Shown piece after piece: positions 17,346 through 26,654 of a stretch of DNA of 64,000 bases. The stretch spans positions 1-64,000 of the forward strand of contig CAIFEG010000006.1 of the NCBI GenBank assembly GCA_903789415.1, read 5' to 3'. Positions within the stretch are counted from its first letter, which is position 1, and every line of letters starts with the position of its first letter. The notes beneath the pieces are model-generated. The model had not been told where the DNA came from. It did not search any database and saw nothing but the letters and a program-made list of their open reading frames with translations. This DNA comes from an uncultured Eggerthellaceae bacterium (GTDB taxonomy: Bacteria; Actinomycetota; Coriobacteriia; Coriobacteriales; Eggerthellaceae). A program made the position numbers and the translations under genes.

Positions 17346-17470
17346 ATGCGTGGGCATTAACGGCGTGGGTATTAACGGCTTAGACATTAAAGACATGAAT
17401 ATTGACGGCTTGGGCATTAACGGCGTGGGTATTAACGGCTTAGACATTAAGAGCGCAAACATTAATTCTT
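17336..17470. repeat. 15-bp tandem repeat (9 units) holding the stop codons of two convergent genes
   Basis: Nine consecutive 15-bp units share the core ATTAA (ATTGA in one), for example TGGGCATTAACGGCG. A 40-bp block at 17351-17390 is repeated exactly at 17411-17450. The first unit contains the stop codon of the plus-strand DUF4130 gene (TAA, 17343-17345). The last contains the stop of the minus-strand gene (17462-17464). Because the period is a multiple of three, nearly every unit carries a further stop codon in the frame of each gene. Confidence 0.9.
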
Positions 17471-18430
17471 ATCTGGAAGTACGCCTGTACAGTCAAATGA
17501 GGGAATAAAGCTCTCACTTGCGGTGCCACCTTGTTGCCAAAAGTAATCTTCGATTCCCAGATTATCCATATAATCAAGAAGCGTATTGTATTCTTCATCA
17601 GATACCGTACGAGACAACTCCGGGGTTGTCTTGAATTGCTTCATAGGTGTGTATTGATTCATGACCGAATACAGTACATGGGTGTGATAACGCTCCCATA
17701 AAAATTTCATGATGTACTGCGATTCCCTTACCCGACCAGGTAAAATAAGATGCCGAACGACGACCCCACGAATAAGACGTCGCTCACCGCAGAATTTATC
17801 GTAGACAGGATCTCCCGTTTGCTGAACCATGTGATCAAGCGCTGCGGTGGCAACATCAAAATAGTCAGGAGCATGCGAATAAAGCCGCGCCGCATCACTG
17901 CCCGAAGACACATCTGTTTCACCAATATGCGCGGGACCATCTTTCCAATACTTAAAATCGGTGAGATAGACACCCACGTAATCCTTAAGGCCATCGATCG
18001 CTTCGGTTGTCTCATATCCAGACGTGTTATAGACGGCAGGCACCACAAGACCACGCGTGCGCGCATCTCGAAGGGCAACTTTTACTTGAGGCGCGTAATG
18101 ACATGCGGTCACTAAATTAATATTTGCCGCACCCTTCTTTTGAAGTTCAAGAAAAATATCCGAGAGACGATCAATGGAAATGTCAATTCCATGCATGCCC
18201 TGAGCAATGTCGGAATTTTGACAATAGACGCAATGAAGGGGGCAGTTGCTAAAGAAAACTGCTCCGCTCCCTGCACCAACGCTGATAACCGGTTCTTCCC
18301 AAAAATGAAGTGCGGCGCGAGCGACGCGAAGTTCATCTGCTGCGCCGCATACGCCACGCTGTCCTGCGGCACGATTCGCTCCACATGCACGCGGGCACAG
18401 ATTACACTTAGTTGGAAGGGAAACTTCCAA
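17462..18430 (-). CDS. radical SAM protein, PflX/PflA-activase-like (COG1313)
   Basis: Resembles the PflX-like group of radical SAM proteins. From a TTG start at 18430 it has 322 residues. The N-terminal Cys set is CNLCPRACG plus C28, and the cluster motif CPLHCVYC gives C63/C67/C70. Downstream are FKYWKDG and VVRHLILPGRV. TTG at 18430 is preferred because GGGGGAA lies just upstream, giving a 23-bp overlap with the preceding gene. ATG at 18475 is a possible alternative. The overlap with the dehydrogenase-like gene suggests translational coupling. The protein activated, if any, is unknown. Confidence 0.8.
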   Translation of the reverse strand: MEVSLPTKCNLCPRACGANRAAGQRGVCGAADELRVARAALHFWEEPVISVGAGSGAVFFSNCPLHCVYCQNSDIAQGMHGIDISIDRLSDIFLELQKKGAANINLVTACHYAPQVKVALRDARTRGLVVPAVYNTSGYETTEAIDGLKDYVGVYLTDFKYWKDGPAHIGETDVSSGSDAARLYSHAPDYFDVATAALDHMVQQTGDPVYDKFCGERRLIRGVVVRHLILPGRVRESQYIMKFLWERYHTHVLYSVMNQYTPMKQFKTTPELSRTVSDEEYNTLLDYMDNLGIEDYFWQQGGTASESFIPSFDCTGVLPDKN

Positions 18431-19418
18431 TCGTTCCCCCGAACGAGTCACCTTGTGTTCCGAAGTTGAATCCATCTTCACCTTCGTCGTCTTCACTATC
18501 GTCATCTTCTTCACTGCTCGCGTTGCCAAGAATACGAGCAGCTTCTTCCGCACGGCCCCAATCAAGGCCATATTTGGTGCAGGTTTCTTCATCGGTATAG
18601 ATAAGGCCTAACGCCACAGGATTCATATCGACACCACCGATGATAGAGACCATCCGCAGCAAATACTGTGCCGCTTCTGCTTGCGGAAGTACCAGGTGTT
18701 CATCTTGAGCATAGGCATAGGCAGCATGCATTTCTGCCGCCATGATCTCTACCGTATACGTACCACCAAATTGATGGTCACGCAGTGCCGCATGCAGTTT
18801 ATTTGCGTTATCCGGCATAAGCCCTGCTAAAACCATACGATTGACCATGGCATCCACAGGTTTTGAGTCTTTGTCGTCTCGATAAAGCATTTGCGATTCA
18901 ATAAGAGTGACCAGGCTTTGTGCCTGTGCAAGAGAAAATGCCGCCTTGGCTTTTTGGCCTGCCCCTGCATCCCCGCAATAGGCAGTTTTTCCCGCAAATG
19001 CAAACAGAATATCTTTGCAAGCGGAAAAGTCATCTTTGTTTCCCGCTGCAAGCGCAATTAAATTATCGGGGTCTTCAAATGCATCTTCTGCCGTAATATC
19101 TCGTACGAACAAAGGCGCATCAAGCGCATGCAAATTTGACACTTGCGCCATCGCGGAAATCTCTTGTGCAAAGGTCGGAATAGACGGGCTGCAGTCAATG
19201 ACATATGACCCTTTTTTCATGGATGTCACAAGTCCGTTATCGCCAAAATATACGTTCGTAAGGTTATCCTCATCCAGGCAATAGGTAATCGCGAAATCTG
19301 CATCTTCATGTTTAGAGACAAGGTCGAACCCTGCCGTCATCACATTGTGCGAAATGGTACGTATGACGCTTTCTTTATCCCCAATTACCGCAACTTTTTT
19401 ACCTGTATTTTCAGACAT
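18408..19418 (-). CDS. 3-hydroxyisobutyrate dehydrogenase-like protein, probably degenerate
   Basis: A 336-residue protein with the overall plan of the beta-hydroxyacid dehydrogenase superfamily: a Rossmann domain, the GDAGAGQKAK region containing the usual catalytic Lys, and a helical C-terminal domain. Several hallmarks are missing. The dinucleotide loop reads VIGDKESV instead of GxGxxG. The DAPVSGG-type element reads DAPLFVRD. The Asn pair after the catalytic Lys is absent. The C-terminus is an acidic run followed by a Gly/Phe/Ser-rich tail. It may be a non-catalytic or altered enzyme. It overlaps the PflX-like gene and is downstream of the DegV genes. Confidence 0.65.
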   Translation of the reverse strand: MSENTGKKVAVIGDKESVIRTISHNVMTAGFDLVSKHEDADFAITYCLDEDNLTNVYFGDNGLVTSMKKGSYVIDCSPSIPTFAQEISAMAQVSNLHALDAPLFVRDITAEDAFEDPDNLIALAAGNKDDFSACKDILFAFAGKTAYCGDAGAGQKAKAAFSLAQAQSLVTLIESQMLYRDDKDSKPVDAMVNRMVLAGLMPDNANKLHAALRDHQFGGTYTVEIMAAEMHAAYAYAQDEHLVLPQAEAAQYLLRMVSIIGGVDMNPVALGLIYTDEETCTKYGLDWGRAEEAARILGNASSEEDDDSEDDEGEDGFNFGTQGDSFGGTIGSFPSN

Positions 19419-19498
19419 TACAATCCTTTGCCTAATAAAAATAGCTTATTGTTAAAATCCGCTGAGCCCACTACCGACCTCATCATCATGTTTCATCG

Positions 19499-20431
19499 TT
19501 ACGATTTGTCTTTGACATCATGGGCAATTTTGTCAGAAACAGAAATCTGCTTACGACGATCTCCACCCCAGAAGCAGCATGAAAGCATCCCCGGTCCCAC
19601 ATGGCATCCTATCGTCGGACCAATATTCAACGTCAAGAAAAGCGCATTTTCGTCTTTCAATGAAATCTCAGTGCTCAAACGTTCTGCATCATGAGGAACA
19701 TCGGCATTACCAATTGCCACAGTGGTAACCCCTGCACCGGTGTCATGATCACGCAAATATTCATCAACCAAACGTCTCATGCCACGTTTACGACCACGCG
19801 CGACACCAATGAGTGAGAGCTTTCCGTCCAGATCAAAAGACAAAAGTGGCTTTACGTTCAACGCCGTACCAAGCATCGCTGCAGCAGCAGGAATGCGTCC
19901 ACCATGGCGAAGCGCATCAAGAGAATCAACCATGAAGATGGTGTGCACATAATACCGGGCTTCTTCTGCCCATTTGACCATTTCTTCGGCAGTGAGTCCG
20001 TTATCGCGTTGGCGAAGCGCTTCTGATACAAGCAGGCCTTCAGTCGTAGATCCTACTTTCGTGTCAACCACATAGAGCGGAATATCCTTACCATGGAGTT
20101 CTTTCATGTGATCAAGGGCAAGCATAGCTCCCTCATAGCATCCAGAAATGCCACTGGAAAATGCAAGATAGACGGTAGGAATTCCTGTCTCGAGCGTTTC
20201 AGAAAATATCTTCTCAAATTCCATTTGCGAAGGTTGGGAAGTTTTCGGCAGCGCCCCATTACGCATCGCCTCATAAAAATCATGGGCCGAGCGACTATGG
20301 AAAAGATCATCAATGTAATCGGTTCCGTTATCGCTGTACGTAAAATTGAGCATGTAGACTCCCGGGCGTTTCCAAACATTTTCTGGCAAATCGCAGCAAG
20401 AATCCAAAATCAAGTTGCATTTTACAGTCAT
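19499..20431 (-). CDS. DegV family protein (fatty-acid binding), copy 1
   Basis: DegV/FakB-type proteins bind a fatty acid and, with a FakA kinase, present it for phosphorylation. The 310 residues include the N-terminal LILDSCCDLP, the TSQPS element near 75, the SSGISGCYE segment near 102, and the C-terminal NIGPTIGCHVGPGML that lines the lipid pocket. It is very similar to the next gene (shared CNLI-DSCCDLP, GGRIP-AAA-LG, V-GSHVGPGML-FWG patterns), so the two arose by tandem duplication. No fakA is visible in the window. Confidence 0.9.
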   Translation of the reverse strand: MTVKCNLILDSCCDLPENVWKRPGVYMLNFTYSDNGTDYIDDLFHSRSAHDFYEAMRNGALPKTSQPSQMEFEKIFSETLETGIPTVYLAFSSGISGCYEGAMLALDHMKELHGKDIPLYVVDTKVGSTTEGLLVSEALRQRDNGLTAEEMVKWAEEARYYVHTIFMVDSLDALRHGGRIPAAAAMLGTALNVKPLLSFDLDGKLSLIGVARGRKRGMRRLVDEYLRDHDTGAGVTTVAIGNADVPHDAERLSTEISLKDENALFLTLNIGPTIGCHVGPGMLSCCFWGGDRRKQISVSDKIAHDVKDKS

Positions 20432-20442
20432 AGTATTTCCTT

Positions 20443-21378
20443 TTAACCGTGGTGTTTGACACGACGAGCAATTCGGTCTGCTACACCAACATCCTTCCGT
20501 ACATCAGGGCCCCAGAATGAAAGCGCAAGCATGCCTGGTCCGACATGCGAGCCAATTACAGGGCCAATTTTTGTTTCCGTAAATACCGCATCAGGTACAC
20601 TTTTGAGAATCTCTTCTTCAAGACGTTTCGCGTCTTTCGGACAATCAGCATCACCAATTATAATATGACGTCCCGTATCTTTGTCATTTGCGCGCTTTGT
20701 GTAGTAGGCTGCCAGTTGGCGAATACCCTTCTTACGACCACGCGCAAGACCAGAAAGCGAAAGGGGGCCGGAAACGTCAAATCCTAAAAGCGGTTTTACA
20801 TCCAGTGCAGAGCCAAGCGTTGCGGCTGCAGGTGGGATGCGTCCTCCACGCTTTAAATAGTACAAATCGTCAACCATAAACTGCGCATTAACAAAGAACC
20901 GCGCCTCATTTGCCCAGCTGATCATCTCTTCGGCCGTAAGCCCATCGTTGCGTTGTTTTATCGCGCTCTCAACCAAAACCCCTTCTGCAATCGAGGCGAG
21001 ATGGGTATCAACGCAGTACAGTTTGCCATCGGGATATTTCTCCGAAAGCGTTTGGCACATGAGCTGCGCGGAATCAAAAGAACCTGAAAGCGCGCTATCA
21101 AAACATAGATAGACCGTAGGCACGCCCGACTGTAGTGCATGTTCAAATGTCTCGGTAAGCGTGCGTGTAGGGATTTGCGATGTTGTCGGTAAGTCACCTT
21201 TTTTGTCACGCATTGCCTCATAAAACTCACGTGCATCATGTGTTTGATACAAATCATCGGCATATTCAACGCCTTTAAGCACATAAGGGAACTTGATCAT
21301 CGTAATTCCTGGCTGTTTTACAAGCGCAGCAGGTAAATCACAGCATGAATCAATAATAAGATTACATTGCGGTTTCAT
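20443..21378 (-). CDS. DegV family protein (fatty-acid binding), copy 2
   Basis: A 311-residue paralogue of copy 1. Landmarks are LIIDSCCDLP, TSQIPT, CFDSALSGSFDSA, LKRGGRIPPAAATLG and KIGPVIGSHVGPGML. It ends with a basic RIARRVKHHG. Its stop is 11 nt from the start of copy 1, so they form an operon. Divergence in the ligand-pocket loops between the copies could reflect different acyl chains, but this is inference. Confidence 0.9.
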   Translation of the reverse strand: MKPQCNLIIDSCCDLPAALVKQPGITMIKFPYVLKGVEYADDLYQTHDAREFYEAMRDKKGDLPTTSQIPTRTLTETFEHALQSGVPTVYLCFDSALSGSFDSAQLMCQTLSEKYPDGKLYCVDTHLASIAEGVLVESAIKQRNDGLTAEEMISWANEARFFVNAQFMVDDLYYLKRGGRIPPAAATLGSALDVKPLLGFDVSGPLSLSGLARGRKKGIRQLAAYYTKRANDKDTGRHIIIGDADCPKDAKRLEEEILKSVPDAVFTETKIGPVIGSHVGPGMLALSFWGPDVRKDVGVADRIARRVKHHG

Positions 21379-21457
21379 TCAGTTCTCTCTTCCAAAATAA
21401 TTTGGTGATTGCTCTGGAATCAGTACGCAACAGAACAATCAATTCACTACATGTTAC

Positions 21458-22369
21458 CTAGGAAAGGCTCAGCCTGTCTTGAACATTTCCTGTAATCTTG
21501 TGCGCAATAGGGGCATTGCACTCATAGCCAATTCCAATTGCCGGCCCCACGTGCAAACCAATGACAGGGCTTACCGGCTTTACTTCGACCGTATGGCCAA
21601 CAAAAGGCTCGATTTCAGCTTTCGCCCAGTCTTCAGCAGGTTTCGGATCGCCGATATACTGAACGACAATTCGTTTGATTCCACCCGATAAGCCAGCATC
21701 TTTTTTCATCAAGTCGACAATTTTTGCGCATGCGCGGCGAACGGTGCGAACCTTATTGATCACATTGACATATCCATCGGTTAAAGAAAGCACCGGGTTG
21801 ATATGAACAAGGTTTCCGAGCAGTGAAGATGCTTTTCCGATACGCCCACCGGCCTGCAAAAACTTCAGTGAATTAATCGTGAACAAATAGCGTGAACTTT
21901 GCATTCCCAGCAAAACCTTTTGAGCACAGTGAGAAAGCGGACGCCCCAGATTGATGGCATCGATGCCATCTGAGATCGGAAAGCCTTCATCTACTCCACA
22001 ACTTGCTGAATCAATGAGCGCAAAGCGAAAATCCGCATGAGCCGCCTCAACTTCGCGTGCAGTTCTCAGAGCGCTTTCGTACGTTCCGGAAAGCTGTGAA
22101 GAAATGAAAACTCCTAGAACGGAATCTCCCGCGAGAGCCGCATCTTCAAAAACTTTTTTGAAGTCTGCAACCGAAGGTTGACTTGACGTGGGAATATCAT
22201 CCGCCATTTGTTCGATCTTGTTGTAGAAAAACTCCACGTTCATCTCATCGTCAGCGTATTCTTTGCCGTTGTGATTAATAAACAACGTCAATTTCTGATA
22301 CTGACCATCATAGGCACTTGGAATATTGGCAACTGAATCTGTAACAACTCGTATCATGTACTCTTCCAT
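21458..22369 (-). CDS. DegV family protein (fatty-acid binding), copy 3
   Basis: A 303-residue member, more distant from the other two: MIRVVTDSVANIPSAY, PTSSQPSVADF, FISSQLSGTYESA, LQAGGRIGKASSLLG, SPVIGLHVGPAIGIGYEC. It lies 79 nt upstream of copy 2 and is probably the first gene of the three. The reading frame could begin at 22369 or at the ATG four codons later (22357); the ribosome binding site is not decisive. Confidence 0.88.
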   Translation of the reverse strand: MEEYMIRVVTDSVANIPSAYDGQYQKLTLFINHNGKEYADDEMNVEFFYNKIEQMADDIPTSSQPSVADFKKVFEDAALAGDSVLGVFISSQLSGTYESALRTAREVEAAHADFRFALIDSASCGVDEGFPISDGIDAINLGRPLSHCAQKVLLGMQSSRYLFTINSLKFLQAGGRIGKASSLLGNLVHINPVLSLTDGYVNVINKVRTVRRACAKIVDLMKKDAGLSGGIKRIVVQYIGDPKPAEDWAKAEIEPFVGHTVEVKPVSPVIGLHVGPAIGIGYECNAPIAHKITGNVQDRLSLS

Positions 22370-22428
22370 CCAAGAGAGCAGATTTCCCTATTACACAGAG
22401 CACATTAATTATTATTGAACATTTCACT

Positions 22429-22458
22429 ATTATGCTCATGTGTAAAAAACTACATCAA
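22429..22458 (-). promoter_or_regulatory. possible promoter of the DegV gene run
   Basis: On the minus strand TTGATG (22453-22458), an 18-nt spacer and CATAAT (22429-22434) lie about 60 nt before the first DegV gene. The -10 is good and the spacing is slightly long. Confidence 0.4.
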
Positions 22459-22487
22459 TATATCAATTGAAATTTTCGTAAACACCA

Positions 22488-23942
22488 TTAACCGAGACCG
22501 CGCATCTTCGCCGCAAGAGACTGGCGTCTATGGAAGAGGCCTGCCTCAAGGCCTACAGGATAGCTATGCGGATTAAGCATGCGTTTTTGTGATTCATCAA
22601 GGCGTTCGAGACCATCCTTAACGCGCTTTTGTGCCGCAAGCGTATCGCGATATTCCGACGGAAGGCATACGTTGCCCTTGCGAGCTAACGGATGAAGCAA
22701 CGTCGTGTAGGAAAGACCACCGAGTACTTTTTGGCGTAGTCCATCACTTGGATCTATGATGCGCTCTTCTGCATTGATGTCAGAATTTGTATCAAATACC
22801 ATGTCACCCGCGATTTTTCCATTTTCTAGATAATAACGGCGTGCGTCAAGAACACCGGGAAACGTCAGTTTTGAAGCGAGTTCAGTAACTTTAATTCGGT
22901 CTTGCCATGGCTCGTTGGCATTGGCACGAATGGCAGACATCTTGTATACGCCACCGAGAGATGGCTGGTCATATGCCGAAGCGAGTTTTGTTCCTACTCC
23001 CCACCCCGTAACTTTTGCACCATCATCGACGATCTGTTTAATGGAATATTCATCGAGGTCATTGGAAAGTACGATACCGCAATCTTTAAGACCCGCTTCG
23101 TCGAGGCGCTCGCGACAATACTTTGCAAGCCAGGCCAAATCTCCCGAATCAATGCGCACCCCAGAAAGATGTTGACCATGCGCCTCCATTTCGTGGCCTA
23201 CGATAATGGCGTTTTCGAGACCCTTTTTCACATCATAGGTATCAATGAGTAAGACACAGTTTGTGGGGAATATCTTTGCATAGGTACGAAACGCCGTAAG
23301 TTCATCGTCAAAAGACATGACCCAAGAATGTGCATGGGTACCAGATACGGGAACATGATACCTTTGACCTGCTAAAACATTACTTGTTGAAGTACAACCA
23401 CCAACGATACTCGCACGGCTTGCCCAAAGTCCTCCGGCAACACCCTGCGCACGACGCAGGCCAAATTCTGCGACCGGTGTTTTTGCCGCCACACATACAC
23501 GAGCCGCCTTCGTTGCAATCAGTGTCTCAAAATTAATGATGTTGAGAAGTGCCGTTTCAAGAATCTGTGCCTGCATGAGAGATCCAGTTACACGAACAAG
23601 CGGATCATTAGGAAACACAATGGTGCCTTCATGCACGGCATCAATGTCAACATCAAGTTTAAAATCGGCGAGCCAATCTAAAAAATCTTTATGAAAAAGA
23701 GGGTCTCCCGCAGGAGAGGTAACCTTCGATAAGTAGTCGATATCTTCATCGGTGAAATGAAAATTTTCGATCATTTCGGCCACTTGATCCATGCCACACG
23801 CAACCGCATACCCGCCCTTAAATGGGTTATCGCGGAAATACATGTAAAAGCATGCTTGGTTTTCAGTCATGCCCGACTCGAGATAGCCTTGAGCCATGGT
23901 AAGTTCATAGAGATCGGTCGATAATTCGTAGTCGAAATTCAT
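22488..23942 (-). CDS. pncB: nicotinate phosphoribosyltransferase
   Basis: Makes nicotinate mononucleotide from nicotinate and PRPP in the NAD salvage pathway. The 484 residues contain STDLYELTMAQGYLESG at the N-terminus, the GLRRAQG and AGQRYHVPVSGTHAHSWV region (with the His normally phosphorylated during catalysis), and VRIDSGDLAWLAKYCRE for PRPP/substrate binding. The ATG at 23942 follows GGAAGGG and starts 5 nt after the stop of the RicT-like gene. It is the last gene of the tmk-holB-ricT-pncB operon. Confidence 0.94.
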   Translation of the reverse strand: MNFDYELSTDLYELTMAQGYLESGMTENQACFYMYFRDNPFKGGYAVACGMDQVAEMIENFHFTDEDIDYLSKVTSPAGDPLFHKDFLDWLADFKLDVDIDAVHEGTIVFPNDPLVRVTGSLMQAQILETALLNIINFETLIATKAARVCVAAKTPVAEFGLRRAQGVAGGLWASRASIVGGCTSTSNVLAGQRYHVPVSGTHAHSWVMSFDDELTAFRTYAKIFPTNCVLLIDTYDVKKGLENAIIVGHEMEAHGQHLSGVRIDSGDLAWLAKYCRERLDEAGLKDCGIVLSNDLDEYSIKQIVDDGAKVTGWGVGTKLASAYDQPSLGGVYKMSAIRANANEPWQDRIKVTELASKLTFPGVLDARRYYLENGKIAGDMVFDTNSDINAEERIIDPSDGLRQKVLGGLSYTTLLHPLARKGNVCLPSEYRDTLAAQKRVKDGLERLDESQKRMLNPHSYPVGLEAGLFHRRQSLAAKMRGLG

Positions 23943-23947
23943 ATGTA

Positions 23948-25546
23948 TTACCCTTCCTTTTTTGAAGAAGTATGCCCTGTTCCTTGTGAAGAATTTCCTG
24001 TGTTCTTCTGAACATTATCATGAGCTGGTCTCGCGTGATTGCGATGACGTGGCCTGCGAGAGCGTGAACGCTGGCTTTGAGAGGAATTCTTAGGATTTTG
24101 TCCACCCTCTTTTTGCTGACGTCGCGTTCCTTGTGCATCCGATTGATTGCGTGGTTGATGGTTAACCTTTTGGGTGCTCTTCTTTTTATTTGGCGTTGAT
24201 TGCGACTGTTGTGTCGATTGCGACTGTTGTTCAGACGCGCGTGGTTTCTGTTGCGATCCCTCCTGAGAACCAGAAATATGATGGCGGTGCAAACTACGAC
24301 GATGGTGCATAGGCGGCTGCGCCTGATCATCATGTGAAAGTGAACTTGAATGACGACCGGGGCGCATGCTGCGTGGAGTGGTCTTCTCCGAAGAAGGGGC
24401 ACTCCCCTCGCTTGCGTTCATCGTTCTTCCCTGTGAATTAGTCGTATGGCTGCGGCGCCTGCGCAATCTGCGTCTATGATTTTCACCCGTCTTTCCCGCG
24501 CTCCCGTTCTGATTTTCTCCAGCACGGGAACCGCGAGCACCATTTCTAGCACTCTGAGCTGCCAATCTATCTGAAGAAGGGTTATAGCGAACCTCTCCCG
24601 AAGACAGTTTATCGTCCTGGGTAAACTCATCGGTATCAAATTGGCCAAACGAAACAACTTCATCCAGTGGATCCGGGTGAGCATATTTCTCAAATACATC
24701 GCCGATTGAATTTGGACGCCTGCGCCCCTCTTCGGTAGGCGCATCCATCGCTGAAAGTGGAAACGTAATACGATTTTTATTTTCGTCGGAGTCAAGCTTT
24801 ACCGTAATTGATTCTTTTGGAACATTGATTTCAACAACCTTTGCCGGACCTTCTGGCGTCGAAATAGTCGCATTGTATTTTGGCGCACGGCTGTTAAATT
24901 CATGATACGCGTCATATTCATAACGCAAGCAGCACATCAGACGGCCGCATAATCCCGAAACCTTTTCGGGATTGAGCGAAAGTCCTTGTTCCTTTGCCAT
25001 ACGTATCGTAACCTGGTGAAACTTTTCTCCCATGCGGCGGCAACACAACTCTTGTCCGCACGGACCGATGCCACCCACCATCCGAGCTTCATCACGCACA
25101 CCAATTTGGTGCATATCGATATGTACGTGGAACTTACTTGCCAGTTTGCGCACGAGCTCTCTGAAATCGACGCGATCTTCTGCTTCAAAGAAAAAGATGG
25201 CACGATCCCCATCAAAGGTATATTCAACCATAATGGGACGCATGTCTTTGTTTGTCTGTGCGGCAAGTTCCTTAAAGGTATCGAGGGCATCTTTGCCCTT
25301 TTGAATCATGAGTTTATGCTGTTGAACATCGGCATCAGTGGCAATACGTTCAACAGGCTGCAGCGGTGTCGGCAGTTGGGCGACCGCAGCATCCTCAACT
25401 TCGTTTATTCCTTCACTATATCCAAACTCGGCTCCGCGCTGTGTATGTACGATAACAGCATCACCGCGTGTTAAATCCAAATCCCCTGGATCAAACCAAC
25501 GCGGCCGCGGATCATATTCAAGCGTTACGGGCGTTATTTGAACCAT
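23948..25546 (-). CDS. PSP1-domain protein, RicT (YaaT)-like
   Basis: Related to Bacillus RicT/YaaT, part of an Fe-S containing complex that stimulates RNA processing and phosphorelay steps. The PSP1 core (residues 1-260) has paired Cys groups PCGQELCC (163, 168, 169) and LCGRLMCC (200, 205, 206), candidate cluster ligands. From about residue 330 the protein is a long disordered tail rich in Arg, His, Gln and Ser, making it 532 residues instead of about 275. Its start overlaps holB by 29 nt, and AAAGGA precedes ATG 25546. The holB-yaaT order matches Firmicutes. Confidence 0.86.
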   Translation of the reverse strand: MVQITPVTLEYDPRPRWFDPGDLDLTRGDAVIVHTQRGAEFGYSEGINEVEDAAVAQLPTPLQPVERIATDADVQQHKLMIQKGKDALDTFKELAAQTNKDMRPIMVEYTFDGDRAIFFFEAEDRVDFRELVRKLASKFHVHIDMHQIGVRDEARMVGGIGPCGQELCCRRMGEKFHQVTIRMAKEQGLSLNPEKVSGLCGRLMCCLRYEYDAYHEFNSRAPKYNATISTPEGPAKVVEINVPKESITVKLDSDENKNRITFPLSAMDAPTEEGRRRPNSIGDVFEKYAHPDPLDEVVSFGQFDTDEFTQDDKLSSGEVRYNPSSDRLAAQSARNGARGSRAGENQNGSAGKTGENHRRRLRRRRSHTTNSQGRTMNASEGSAPSSEKTTPRSMRPGRHSSSLSHDDQAQPPMHHRRSLHRHHISGSQEGSQQKPRASEQQSQSTQQSQSTPNKKKSTQKVNHQPRNQSDAQGTRRQQKEGGQNPKNSSQSQRSRSRRPRHRNHARPAHDNVQKNTGNSSQGTGHTSSKKEG

Positions 25547-26654
25547 ATAGGTCCTTTCTTATTTCAAATAAAAGTGCATCAATGCATGTCTCAGGAGAAA
25601 CATTATACGCAATCGCTTTGTCAACCTTGTCGGGTTCGCCGATTGCGGCAAGTACTCCTTCAGCCGGCACGTGCGCAGCAATTTCACTTAAATCTTGCAT
25701 CGCATCACGATTAATTACCAGATCGGGCGATTGAGCTTGCAAAACCATGAGGTCGCGAAGCCACGAACGCACAATCGAGGTAATTTGATGCAACTCTTCT
25801 GTTGTTCTTTTTGACAAGGCGCGCTTATTGCGAAGTTCCATCTGTTTGATTTGCTCGCGTGCCAAATATGCTTTGGATTGCTCAAGCTCCTTATTTTGTT
25901 GTTCACGAAACAAATCAAGTGGCGCCTGTGCATCTTGAACCAGTTTACGCGCGGTAATTAAAATGTCTAAGTCGTCCGAATGCTCAAGGTTCCGAAGCAT
26001 TTGGATCACCGAATCTCGAAACGTAAAACGTCCTGGGTCACGGCAAAATTCAATCGCGTGGGTAATTGATCCCCCACATGCTTGAATTGCAAGGCGCGCA
26101 TGAAGGGCATCAGCACCAGAATTTTGTGACACAATTCCCGCTGCCTCATCGGTGGGAATATGTCTGAATGGGACAACTTGGCATCGAGAAACGATAGTCG
26201 GAAGCACGCTATCTGAGGTTCGTCCCAGCAGGATGAACACAACATCCTTCGGTGGTTCTTCCAATGTTTTTAAAAATGCATTGGCGCCTTGTACCCCCAG
26301 CTTGTCGGCCTCATCAATGATATATACCTTATGCGTTGCCTGAATAGGAGCAAGAGAAACGTCGCTGATAATCTCTCGTATTTGCGCAATGAGATATCCG
26401 TTCGCACCTTCGGGAGAATAAAATTTCACATCAGGATGGCTGTGATGCATAACCTTGCGACATGCTTCGCATTTACCACATCCATGATTGGGGCAGATAA
26501 TGCATTGTGCAAGTGCATATGCAGCTTGCGTTTTGTTTGAACCTACTGGCCCCGCAAAAAGATACGACTGCCCCACACGACCGCTCTTGACCACCCGACG
26601 CAAAAAAGTTCGGACTTGAGGTTGGCCGAGAACTCTGTCAAACGCATCAGGCAT
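25518..26654 (-). CDS. holB: DNA polymerase III delta-prime subunit
   Basis: AAA+ stator subunit of the clamp loader. The 378 residues include GPVGSNKTQ at the P-loop position, a zinc-binding Cys group (CPNHGCGKCEACR), the DEADKL Walker B region, LKTLEEPP, and the SRC motif (VSRCQ) that supplies an arginine finger. The start is ATG at 26654, sharing one base with the tmk stop (TAATG). It is co-transcribed with tmk and the RicT-like gene. Confidence 0.92.
   Translation of the reverse strand: MPDAFDRVLGQPQVRTFLRRVVKSGRVGQSYLFAGPVGSNKTQAAYALAQCIICPNHGCGKCEACRKVMHHSHPDVKFYSPEGANGYLIAQIREIISDVSLAPIQATHKVYIIDEADKLGVQGANAFLKTLEEPPKDVVFILLGRTSDSVLPTIVSRCQVVPFRHIPTDEAAGIVSQNSGADALHARLAIQACGGSITHAIEFCRDPGRFTFRDSVIQMLRNLEHSDDLDILITARKLVQDAQAPLDLFREQQNKELEQSKAYLAREQIKQMELRNKRALSKRTTEELHQITSIVRSWLRDLMVLQAQSPDLVINRDAMQDLSEIAAHVPAEGVLAAIGEPDKVDKAIAYNVSPETCIDALLFEIRKDLYGSNNARNA

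Noticed and set aside
17336-17470. CRISPR-like array.
   Set aside because: Units are 15 bp with no spacers, no cas genes are nearby, and the repeats include coding stops.
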